Source: Zoogloea oleivorans
GTDB lineage: Bacteria > Pseudomonadota > Gammaproteobacteria > Burkholderiales > Rhodocyclaceae
Direction of reading: 5' to 3'
NCBI RefSeq assembly: GCF_008107625.1
Contig: NZ_SDKK01000021.1
Span: 1 to 52,907, forward strand
Length of the DNA: 52,907 nt
A program made the position numbers and the translations under genes. Below are positions 27,433-34,878 of the stretch, in pieces. Position 1 is the stretch's first letter. Each line of letters opens with the position of its first letter. The notes under the pieces are model-generated. The model saw nothing but the letters and a program-made list of their open reading frames with translations, had not been told where the DNA came from and ran no database searches.

Positions 27433-27870
27433 TTACCGGCGGGAGAATTTCTCGGAAAGCTTGGTCAGTTTTTCTGCGCGTTCGCGCTCTGCTGCCTCGG
27501 CAGCGGCGGCGGCTTGTTTCTCGGCTTCTTTTTCCTTGCGCTTGGCTGCCAGTTGCTTGAAATGCTCGCGTAGTGTCTGTGCCGCCAGAGCCTTGTGTTC
27601 TGCACTCACTGCATCGGCCGGGCTGCCATCCAGGTTAAAGCGTGTCGCCGCGTTTTGCAGCACCTTGAGGTAGGGCACTGAGCGAGTGTGCATACCGAGG
27701 GTGGATCTCAGCACTTTCTTGCTGATATCAGGCCGCAGCAGCAAGAGTTGCTTGTCGATGCCGATAGCCAACGGCAGGAAATCATGAAAAACCGGGAAGG
27801 CGCCTTGAAGCTCCGAGAGCAAACCCTTTGCGGTCTGTGCGGGAGCTACGCTCTTGTCTGATTCAACCAT
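27433..27870 (-). CDS. ProQ/FinO-family RNA chaperone
   Basis: 145 residues. The ProQ/FinO core spans about residues 15-100 (FPVFHDFLPLAIGIDKQLLL, STLGMHTRSVPYLKVLQ, then FNLDGSPADAVSAEHKALAA), followed by a charged Lys/Glu/Ala helix (residues 105-145) that would add RNA binding. Such proteins bind structured RNAs and mRNA 3' ends, and modulate sRNA action; plasmid relatives (FinO) regulate conjugation. Lies alone between the phasin terminator and the first recombinase gene. Its size fits chromosomal minimal ProQ proteins of betaproteobacteria as well as plasmid types. Confidence 0.85.
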   Translation of the reverse strand: MVESDKSVAPAQTAKGLLSELQGAFPVFHDFLPLAIGIDKQLLLLRPDISKKVLRSTLGMHTRSVPYLKVLQNAATRFNLDGSPADAVSAEHKALAAQTLREHFKQLAAKRKEKEAEKQAAAAAEAAERERAEKLTKLSEKFSRR

Positions 27871-28006
27871 TGAAAATACCGATGCTTTTTTTGAGAAGGC
27901 GATGATCTTAGCACTGACTACGGCTTGTGCCGGACTATGGTCGTTCTCTCAAGGGCTCAAAGTCCCTATTTAAGTGATGAGGACCAACTTGCAGAGCATT
28001 TCCACA

Positions 28007-29371
28007 TCAGCGGTTTATGTGCTCATCCACAGCATCGACGCTTTGCGCGCGCTCTTCGTCCTGGATATGTACATAGTAGTTGGCCGTGGTCCTGGGATCC
28101 TTGTGGCGCAGTTGATCCGCTGTGGTGGCGATGGGAATGTTGGCAAGCGCAAAATGCGTGCCGCGGGTGTGCCTCAAGGCGTGGGAGGCTGCGCGGCGCA
28201 AGTGCGCTTCCCATTCCGGGTCGACCTGGCCAGCAAAGGGCGCGGCGTAGTGAAAATAGCGTTGCAGTTCCTTGTTCAGATGATCGGCGCTGACGCCGGG
28301 TCCGGTCGCTAACTGGCGATTTTTACGGATGCGCAGAGGCGTCAGCTTGGCAATCAGCGGTACGTCCTTCTCTGTGCTGTCCGGGTAGGCAGGTAATCCT
28401 CGGGCGATCCGGTAACGCATCAAGGCATTCATCGCCGCTTCATTCAGTGTCACGCGATCGGGCGCGTCGACGGCTTTTCTTCCCTTGCCAACAACCTTCC
28501 AGACCCAGCGCTGACCGCTTCGAACAACTGCGTTCATTGTTGTCTCGGCAAGTTCGGCGCGGCGCCCGGCCGAGGCGTAACCAAAAAGCAGCATGCAGCG
28601 GAGTCTTTCCTGGCGCTCAATGGGCCAGCGGGGTAGGGGAGGCATGTCGTCTCGTTTGCCAGTCTCGCCCGGATCAGGAATCCGCCAGTCGTTTTCGGGT
28701 GCATCGAGAAAGCCTGTCAGCCACCGCCACATATCTGGCGAAAACGCCTTGTCTGCCTTGCTGTTATCCCGGGCGATGGCCTCCTGTCGTTGCTGACGGG
28801 TGTAAGCCTCGGGCGTCAACGCCAGGCTCTGCAAGGCCTCCTGGCTGATTTCCTCTCCGGTCAGCTTACCCAGGCGCAGGTAAGGATTCATGGCCAGGTA
28901 GCCACCTTCATGGAGGTACTTGAAAAAGCCCTTGATAGTGCTGTCGGCCCGTTGGCGACTGCCGATGGCCAGCCCCTGCAGCACCCGCAAGCCGGAACCC
29001 GGTGGGGTTTCCATCAGCTTGAACGGAAGGTAATCGGCAGGCCAGCCTTGCGTGGGTAATTCCGGGTTCGTGAGCCAGACCCGGAAAGCTTCGAGATCAC
29101 CGTCGGTGGCACTCGAAATCGCCCGCCCGCGAATCCACACCATGAATGCCAGAAAGCGTCTTATTTCAAGTAGATAAGCCCGTCGGGTGTGGTTGTTTTT
29201 GGCTTTGGTGCTCAACCATATCAGGATGGCCTGCACATCGTTGTCAGCCCCCAGGGAGTTCGTCGTCGGCAGACCGCGCTGGGTCCCGTTTGCACCGATG
29301 AGGGCTTCAGGCAAGCCGGCAAACCAATGTCCGGCTTGGTCTGGATCAACAGTCAGGGCGCAGGAGGGCAT
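28007..29371 (-). CDS. Tyrosine recombinase (int1)
   Basis: 454-residue site-specific recombinase. N-terminal SAM-like DNA-binding region (AILIWLSTKAKNNHTRRAYL), then a catalytic domain with the full active-site set: Arg in AGRRAELAET, Lys in VVGKGRKAVD, HALRHTRGTH (H-x-x-R), His in QLRHKDPRTT and nucleophile Tyr in TTANYYVHIQ. It carries an extra ~60 residues between core and N-terminus compared with int2 and int3 below, to which it is related. Divergent from kfrA1; the 180-base gap between them holds nested palindromes. No tRNA or obvious att site adjoins it. Substrate site unknown. Confidence 0.9.
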   Translation of the reverse strand: MPSCALTVDPDQAGHWFAGLPEALIGANGTQRGLPTTNSLGADNDVQAILIWLSTKAKNNHTRRAYLLEIRRFLAFMVWIRGRAISSATDGDLEAFRVWLTNPELPTQGWPADYLPFKLMETPPGSGLRVLQGLAIGSRQRADSTIKGFFKYLHEGGYLAMNPYLRLGKLTGEEISQEALQSLALTPEAYTRQQRQEAIARDNSKADKAFSPDMWRWLTGFLDAPENDWRIPDPGETGKRDDMPPLPRWPIERQERLRCMLLFGYASAGRRAELAETTMNAVVRSGQRWVWKVVGKGRKAVDAPDRVTLNEAAMNALMRYRIARGLPAYPDSTEKDVPLIAKLTPLRIRKNRQLATGPGVSADHLNKELQRYFHYAAPFAGQVDPEWEAHLRRAASHALRHTRGTHFALANIPIATTADQLRHKDPRTTANYYVHIQDEERAQSVDAVDEHINR

Positions 29372-29469
29372 ATGAGGCTTGATGTGTGCATTCTTCTATT
29401 TTACAGGTGCAGCTCGGATATGGCTAAAAATTCTGATAATTACGATACTCACGATTATTTGTTACATAA

Positions 29470-29496
29470 GCGCAATTAAATTGCGCAATGGCGCAA
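29470..29496. promoter_or_regulatory. Nested palindromes before kfrA1 (candidate operator)
   Basis: GCGCAATT-a-AATTGCGC (29470-29486) is a perfect 8-base dyad, overlapped by TTGCGC-aatg-GCGCAA (29481-29496). They lie between the divergent int1 and kfrA1 genes. Plasmid KfrA proteins repress their own promoter through such dyads (family knowledge), so this is a good binding-site candidate, but binding is inferred. Confidence 0.55.
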
Positions 29497-29551
29497 ATTT
29501 ATGGACAATCCATGCAAAATTAAACTAATGAACCAAGGCGGCTGGAAAACG

Positions 29552-30598
29552 ATGGCAAGCGCAATCACTTACGAAATGGTCGAAAAGGCCTGCAACGATC
29601 TTCAGGCGGCCGGTGAAAAAGTGACCTACCTGAAAATTCATGAACACCTCGGGCAAGGTTCGACCCGAATCGTGACGGCGCATATGCGGCGCTGGCGCGA
29701 GGCACACATGACTGCAGCGCGTGCCGGCGAGGACCTGCTTTTCCAGGAGTGGCCCGAGGCGCTCAAGCTGCGTGCGAAAAGCCTCTTCGATGCTTTGCGG
29801 GAGGTATCGGCCGATGCCGCAACGGCCTGCATAGAGACGGCACAGGCCCAGATGGCGTTGAAGGAGGCTGAGTTGCGCACGTGTGTCGTTGACGCAGAGG
29901 TCCAGCGCGAGCAAGCGCTGGACCAGTTGCGGTCAGAGCAGGCCAATTCCAGCCGGCTGCAGGCAGAGCTGGAGTCGGTCAGGGAAACGCTGGATGTGCA
30001 GCGCGCCACTATTGATGACCTGCTTGGTCAGCGGGAACGCATGGTGGCCAACGAGCGTGCGCTGAAGGAGCATCTGGAAAGCGTTCAGCGGGAACATGAA
30101 GGGCACATCCGCGAACTTGGCGAGCAAACCCGTGTTGAGCGGGAGCGCCTGATCGACGAAGTCCGCAAGGAGCAGGAGCGCGCCGCCGGAGAGCGGGAGC
30201 ACCTGATGCGTCAGACCGACCGGCTGCGCCAGGACTACGCAACCCAGGTTCAGGAGTTTCGCGGAAAGCTGCTGGCCATTGAGACAAAGGAAATCAAAAC
30301 GCGGGAGCAACTCGCTGAGGCCAGCGGACTCAACCGTGAACGCCTGGCCACGATTCGTCAGTTTGAAACCCGGGTCGCCGAATTGAGCGCAAGCGTCGAG
30401 AAGCTTCAGGCCGAAGCCGGCACCCTGGCACAGACACGGACGGGCGATACCGCCAGGTTGTACGCGCTGGAAATGCAGCTGGTTTTGCAGGAGAAGGCGT
30501 TATCCCGCGAAACCGAGCGTGCCAACCGTGCCGAAGAGCGCTTGCAGCAAGTCACCCTGCAGCGGATTCAAGCACAGGATTCGACACCGGACGTGTAG
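29552..30598 (+). CDS. KfrA_N-domain coiled-coil DNA-binding protein (kfrA1)
   Basis: Start ATG 29552 chosen by alignment with the second copy (kfrA2), giving 348 residues; in-frame ATGs at 29501 and 29528 lack ribosome sites. Residues 1-100 form a KfrA_N type helix-turn-helix domain (ITYEMVEKACNDLQAAGEKV, IHEHLGQGSTRIVTAHMRRW). The rest, about 240 residues, is almost pure Glu/Gln/Arg/Leu coiled coil. Plasmid KfrA is an autoregulating, oligomerising protein linked to stable inheritance. Here it is chromosomal and paired with int1 (divergent) and int2 (convergent, 9 bases apart). Confidence 0.82.
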   Translation: MASAITYEMVEKACNDLQAAGEKVTYLKIHEHLGQGSTRIVTAHMRRWREAHMTAARAGEDLLFQEWPEALKLRAKSLFDALREVSADAATACIETAQAQMALKEAELRTCVVDAEVQREQALDQLRSEQANSSRLQAELESVRETLDVQRATIDDLLGQRERMVANERALKEHLESVQREHEGHIRELGEQTRVERERLIDEVRKEQERAAGEREHLMRQTDRLRQDYATQVQEFRGKLLAIETKEIKTREQLAEASGLNRERLATIRQFETRVAELSASVEKLQAEAGTLAQTRTGDTARLYALEMQLVLQEKALSRETERANRAEERLQQVTLQRIQAQDSTPDV

Positions 30599-30607
30599 TT
30601 CAGTCCT

Positions 30608-31795
30608 TCACCACGCGAGGCGGTGTTTCTCCTCGGTATCCTTGTGGCGGCGGTCATCTTCGGAATGCAGGTATTTGCTGGTCGTGGAGATCGACTCGTG
30701 CCCGAGGTTGTCGCGCACATGCCGCAGATCCATTGCTGCGCTCAGCATGTTCGATCCCGCCGTGTGGCGCAGCCAGTGCGCCGACGCGGCGCGCAGCCGT
30801 TGGGCGCGCTCGGTGGATTCAATCCTGCCGTCGTCTTCGATGCGCCGCGCCGCGCTTTCAAAGACCTGCTTGACGATCAGATGCACCGCGCTACGGGTCA
30901 TGGCGCGCTGTTTGCTGCCAATCGGCAAAAGAAGCGGCGTCGATTCGCCGGCCAGTGGATAGGGTGTCAGGCCGTTTTCGCGGCGAAAGCGGGCCAACTC
31001 AATCATGAGCTCGGCGGTGGCCGGAAGAATTCGCGTCTTGTCGCCCTTGCCGACGATCTCCAGCCACCAGCGGTGTTCGCCGTCCGTGTCCGTGCGGCCA
31101 AAAAAGCCGCCCATGGTGTTGCCGATGACCTCCGAAATGCGCATCCCGGTGAGATAGAGCAGTGAAAACAGCCAGCGCACGCGAAAATAGTGCTGGCGCT
31201 CCCGGTCTGTTTCCCGGGGCATGCTGTCAATGCTGGTTTTGACCGCCTGCCACAAGTCCTGATCGAGGTAGCGGGTGATGCGTGGCTGGGCCTTGCGCTG
31301 GCGCTGTCGGGACAGGGACAAGGGATTGCCGGCCAGATAACCTGCATGAACCAGCCAGCCGAACAGCGAATTCAGGATAATGATGGCCTGACGCTGGCTG
31401 GTAGGGGCCAGAGGGCCGGCGAAGGGGCGCCATTCGGGTTCGGAGCGCGCCCATTTTCGGCCGGTTTTCATGACCCAGTGCTCGGCGGGTTGAGGGTCGG
31501 CGAGAAAGCGCTGATACACGAGCAGATCTTCGTGGATAAGCGAGGAGAGAGGTTTGCCGAGTTCAACCACCGACCACAGCAGGAGCCGTTCGGCTTCCTT
31601 CCGGTAGCTGTCGAAGGTGGTCTTCTTGTCGGCAAAGCGTGCCAGCCAGGCGCGAAGGGCGTCCACGTCATGCTGTGCAGCGATTTGCGGGTGGGTACCT
31701 GTGCCGCGGTTACTGCCGTTGCGGCCATCAAGATCCTCGGACAAATCAAGGGATTCGATGGGCACCGGCGCCATAAGTCGTGTGAGCTTGCTCAA
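30608..31795 (-). CDS. Tyrosine recombinase (int2)
   Basis: 395 residues from a TTG start, or 388 from ATG 31774; neither has a clear ribosome site. Related to int3 along its whole length (both share DSYRKEAERLLLWSVVELGK-type and WRPFAGPL segments). Catalytic set complete: Arg in TGMRISEVIG, Lys in IVGKGDKTRI, HWLRHTAGSN, His in DNLGHESIST and Tyr in TSKYLHSEDD. It faces kfrA1 tail to tail with 9 bases between stops. Upstream lies a long gene-free region whose first 100 bases contain inverted repeats. Confidence 0.9.
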   Translation of the reverse strand: MSKLTRLMAPVPIESLDLSEDLDGRNGSNRGTGTHPQIAAQHDVDALRAWLARFADKKTTFDSYRKEAERLLLWSVVELGKPLSSLIHEDLLVYQRFLADPQPAEHWVMKTGRKWARSEPEWRPFAGPLAPTSQRQAIIILNSLFGWLVHAGYLAGNPLSLSRQRQRKAQPRITRYLDQDLWQAVKTSIDSMPRETDRERQHYFRVRWLFSLLYLTGMRISEVIGNTMGGFFGRTDTDGEHRWWLEIVGKGDKTRILPATAELMIELARFRRENGLTPYPLAGESTPLLLPIGSKQRAMTRSAVHLIVKQVFESAARRIEDDGRIESTERAQRLRAASAHWLRHTAGSNMLSAAMDLRHVRDNLGHESISTTSKYLHSEDDRRHKDTEEKHRLAW

Positions 31796-31840
31796 GGTTG
31801 CGTCTACCGGGTTTGCGGACCAGCTTGTCCGTCAAGATGA

Positions 31841-31875
31841 CTGTATATTTCGACAGTATAAGGATAATGTCGAAA
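31841..31875. promoter_or_regulatory. Dyad cluster upstream of int2
   Basis: TTTCGACA (31848-31855) and TGTCGAAA (31868-31875) are perfect complements 12 bases apart. The preceding CTGTATAT (31841-31848) recurs upstream of int3 at 36163-36170. Position 46-80 bases before int2 suits a promoter/operator or a recombinase-binding site. Confidence 0.4.
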
Positions 31876-32420
31876 GTTATGCAGATTTCTGAAGCGGGGC
31901 ATGTGCACTTCAGCCGCAACCCGTTGTTTGCGCCACCATTTTCAGAAATACCGTACATACGCAAGTGAATCGACCGTGTGCGTGCCTGGCTCAATCAACC
32001 CTGATTTGCCCTGACGCAAACACTTTGCAGGGTTGCTGAGATCGGCTCCTCCGAAGGCTTTGATGCGCCAGACGGGGAGAAAAGTATCAGCCCAATTGGT
32101 CATGAAAGAAGGAGTCAGCATCAAGACTCTCTCCCGTATCGACCTTGACCGTACCCCGCTTGGGGAACGTGGAACGGGTCAAACAAAGGCCTTATCAAGG
32201 CCGGGAAGACATGTGGCCTCTTCGCCGAGTACGGTTTGTCGTCGATCTGGCGGCGTGCGCCAATCTAACCGGGATCCTGAGCATCCTCCCCGATACTGCT
32301 GACGTGTGAAAGCCAGCTTGCTCAGAGACCAGGTGGAGGACAACTCATAAAGGCTACAGAGCACCAAACGTTGAACTACCGCGCTTCTGCCGTCAGCAAG
32401 GCTAAATTTCATGCATTATA

Positions 32421-32454
32421 TTAACTTCTGAAAATTACTGTTTTCAGAAGTTAA
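32421..32454. repeat. Perfect 14-bp AT-rich inverted repeat before prpF
   Basis: Arms TTAACTTCTGAAAA and TTTTCAGAAGTTAA around the 6-base centre TTACTG. Its TTTTCAGAA half is also present at 31939-31947. It could be an operator, a recombinase core site with two half-sites, or a weak terminator; the sequence does not decide. Confidence 0.6.
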
Positions 32455-32531
32455 AGTTAAATAAAGCTTTAGATAAGCTCTCTTGTACTCTGTTTCATAA
32501 TGTTTGCTTTTTGCAGCTCTCCTCCAAACCC

Positions 32532-33689
32532 ATGACCCAGCTCCGCATCCCTGCTGTTTATATGCGTGGGGGCACTAGTAAAGGTGTCTTCTTCCTGGCA
32601 GACGATCTTCCTGTAGACCTCGCCGCTCGTGACCGCATTCTGCTTCGGGTCATCGGCAGTCCCGACCGCTACGGCAAGCATATCGACGGGATGGGCGGTG
32701 CGTCGTCGAGTACCAGCAAGGTTGTGCTGGTGTCCCGCTCGCAGCGGCCGGATTGTGATGTGGACTACCTGTTCGGTGCAGTCGCCGTGAACAAGCCGGT
32801 CATCGACTGGTCGGGCAACTGCGGCAACCTGAGTGCTGCCGTCGGACCTTTTGCGATTCACGCCGGTTTGCTGAATGCGCCGGCGGATGGTGTGGCAACG
32901 GTGAGAATCTGGCAGGCCAACATTGGCAGAAAAATCCTGGCACATGTCCCGATGGTTGATGGCAAGGTGCAGGAAAACGGTGACTTTGAACTGGATGGCG
33001 TTACGTTTCCGGCAGCGGAAATCCGGCTCGAATTTCTGGACCCTGGCGCCTGCGATGACGCCAATGGTTGCAATCTCTTTCCAACCGGCTCGCTGGTCGA
33101 CACCCTGATGGTGCCTGGGCTGGGAGGGATTCCGGCAACGCTGATCAACGCCGGCAATCCGACGATTTTCATTGAAGCCGGGTACCTTGGTTTGAGTGGC
33201 ACGGAGCTGCCAGCTGCGGTAAATGGCAATCCGGGTCTGCTTGCCCATGCCGAAACGATTCGTGCTGCCGGTGCCGTTGCGATGGGCCTGGTGAGCACCG
33301 CTGCTGAAGCAACGAAAACGCGTCCGCACACGCCCAAGCTTGTGCTGGTGGCGCCGCCCGACACCTATCGGGCCTCAGACGGTAAGCAGGTAATGGCCGC
33401 AGATATCCAGTTGCTGGTGCGGATTTTCTCGATGGGCCAGCTACATCACGCCATGACAGGGACCGGCGCGGTCGCCATCGCGGCGGCAATGGCAATTCCA
33501 GGGACGATGGTTCAACAGGTGGCGACCCCGGCCCCAGCCGGACAGACCTGCTTTGGTCACCCGTCCGGCACTTTCAGGGTAGGGGCCGAGGCCTACGAGA
33601 CAGCCGATGGGTGGAAGGTGAGCAAAGTCATCATGAGCCGCTCCGCGCGGATTCTGATGGAAGGCTGGGTGCGAGTACCTGCCGACTGA
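32532..33689 (+). CDS. prpF: PrpF-family isomerase (2-methylaconitate/3-methylitaconate type)
   Basis: 385 residues from ATG 32532. Diagnostic N-terminus (IPAVYMRGGTSKGVFFLADD), then IDGMGGASSSTSKVVLVS, VDYLFGAVAV and NCGNLSAAVGPFAI, as in PrpF, which shifts the double bond of 2-methylaconitate in the 2-methylcitrate route of propionate use. PrpF relatives act on other unsaturated di/tricarboxylates, so the substrate is not fixed. Neither prpB, prpC nor acnD is near; the gene is isolated between int2 and kfrA2 and converges on kfrA2 with an 18-base gap. Possibly cargo of the accessory region. Confidence 0.85.
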   Translation: MTQLRIPAVYMRGGTSKGVFFLADDLPVDLAARDRILLRVIGSPDRYGKHIDGMGGASSSTSKVVLVSRSQRPDCDVDYLFGAVAVNKPVIDWSGNCGNLSAAVGPFAIHAGLLNAPADGVATVRIWQANIGRKILAHVPMVDGKVQENGDFELDGVTFPAAEIRLEFLDPGACDDANGCNLFPTGSLVDTLMVPGLGGIPATLINAGNPTIFIEAGYLGLSGTELPAAVNGNPGLLAHAETIRAAGAVAMGLVSTAAEATKTRPHTPKLVLVAPPDTYRASDGKQVMAADIQLLVRIFSMGQLHHAMTGTGAVAIAAAMAIPGTMVQQVATPAPAGQTCFGHPSGTFRVGAEAYETADGWKVSKVIMSRSARILMEGWVRVPAD

Positions 33690-33707
33690 AGCCCTGCCCT
33701 CCTCCGT

Positions 33708-34751
33708 TCAGGCGCCCTGTTTTTTCAATATGCCGAGCTCGACCAGAGCTTCGGCGAGTGCCGCTTCGGCCCGGTGGGCGCGGGCAGTTTCGGCCAGACG
33801 CACATCCTCCACGGCCCGGGCCCGCGCTTCAGCCGCTGCGACAGCCGATTCCTTGCCGTGGGCTGCTTCGCTGGCCACCTTGAGCTGAGCCTGCAAGCGT
33901 TCGATACGGCCTTCGGCTGCAGCCAGCGATGTTTCGCTCTGACGAGTGCGGGACACCGCTTCACGCAGGGCGGCCTTCGCTTCCTCGGTCTGTTCGCGCT
34001 GCTTGGTTTCACGCTCTTCGCGGTTAGCAATTTGCTGACGCATGGAGGTGATTTCGGCCAGCTTTTCCTGGCGGGCCTGGTCAATTTGGCGCATCAGCAG
34101 CTCACGGTCTACCGCGCTGCGATCCTGCTCCTCTTTCAGGGACGCGGCGTAGCGGTCCCGGTCGTTCTGCAAAAGACGGGTCAGGCGCTCGGATTCGGTA
34201 ACGAATTTCTGATCACGAACGTCCACCGCCTCTTCAAGCTGTTTAATCCGGATCTCCAACGCCTCGCGTTGACGGTGCAATTCCAGAGCCTGGCTACGCA
34301 ACTCGGAAATCGTGCTTTCGCAGGCCTGGACGCCCTGATTGAGGGCTCCGATGTGCGCTGTTGCCTGGGCGGCTTCGGCTTCCATTTGCAGAATGCGCTC
34401 ATCAGCAGCTTGCAGTCTGGCGCGGACACTTTCCTGCTCTTTTTCCAGTTCCTCGCGCTGAGTGGCAAAAACCAGGTCGGCGCTCTGCAATGCCAGCGAC
34501 CAGATGCGGGCCATGAAGGCATCCACGGAGGGCACCAGCTCGTCGGGCATGCCGGGTATGCTGCGTTGACGAAAGAAGGCCGCACCGGTTTCCCGTCGCC
34601 ACTGGTCCATGTAGCGTTGGACGATTTCGCTGGAGCCCTTGTTGCCGAGCTCCGCGTAGACCAGATTGAAAGACGGGTTCTCTCCCTGGGAGAGTAACTG
34701 GAAGCAGATCTGTTCAACTGACTCAAAGTTGACGCTGCTGCTACGTGCCAT
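33708..34751 (-). CDS. KfrA_N-domain coiled-coil DNA-binding protein (kfrA2)
   Basis: Second KfrA-like protein, 347 residues from ATG 34751 (GGGAG ten bases upstream; an ATG seven codons earlier is less likely). The N-terminal domain (VNFESVEQICFQLLSQGENP, YAELGNKGSSEIVQRYMDQW) aligns with kfrA1 without gaps over ~45 residues. A long Glu/Gln/Arg coiled coil follows (residues ~105-330). It lies downstream of int3 on the same strand with a 127-base gap containing direct repeats that may be its operator. A structural, nucleoprotein-forming role is inferred. Confidence 0.82.
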   Translation of the reverse strand: MARSSSVNFESVEQICFQLLSQGENPSFNLVYAELGNKGSSEIVQRYMDQWRRETGAAFFRQRSIPGMPDELVPSVDAFMARIWSLALQSADLVFATQREELEKEQESVRARLQAADERILQMEAEAAQATAHIGALNQGVQACESTISELRSQALELHRQREALEIRIKQLEEAVDVRDQKFVTESERLTRLLQNDRDRYAASLKEEQDRSAVDRELLMRQIDQARQEKLAEITSMRQQIANREERETKQREQTEEAKAALREAVSRTRQSETSLAAAEGRIERLQAQLKVASEAAHGKESAVAAAEARARAVEDVRLAETARAHRAEAALAEALVELGILKKQGA

Positions 34752-34826
34752 GAAACAGACTCCCTCGTTCACTTACATTGCAAAAAAGTGCTTCAAGGGA
34801 ACGATAGCATACGTCCAGCCCCGTAA

Positions 34827-34848
34827 AACGTTACATTTATAACGTTAC
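34827..34848. promoter_or_regulatory. Direct repeats upstream of kfrA2 (candidate operator)
   Basis: AACGTTAC occurs at 34827-34834 and 34841-34848, 14 bases apart; its AACGTT core is itself palindromic. The pair lies 76-97 bases upstream of kfrA2, between it and int3. Consistent with an autorepression site of a KfrA-type protein; not proven. Confidence 0.45.
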
Positions 34849-34878
34849 TAAAGAGACGCTTCTTGTTTCGGGCGAGCT

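Larger units (their letters stand above)
31796..32531. other. 736-base gene-free region with inverted repeats, upstream of int2 and prpF
   Basis: Short ORFs here (up to ~90 codons on either strand) have no recognisable family, no ribosome site and atypical residues, so I do not call a gene. Contents: TTTCGACA/TGTCGAAA dyad (31848-31875) and CTGTATAT (31841-31848) near int2; ATTTCTGAA / TTCAGAAAT (31885-31893, 31941-31949); and a perfect 14-base hairpin (32421-32454) nearer prpF. It must hold the divergent int2 and prpF promoters, and could hold recombination sites. Confidence 0.5.

Noticed and set aside
32033-32302. 90-codon frame in the gene-free region
   Set aside because: No ribosome site, no recognisable family, and residue composition (Arg/Ser/Gly/Thr) typical of spurious frames.
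32421-32454. Integron attC site
   Set aside because: Lacks the R and L box signatures and the bulged structure of attC; it is a simple perfect repeat, and none of the three recombinases shows the IntI-specific insertion that I could recognise.
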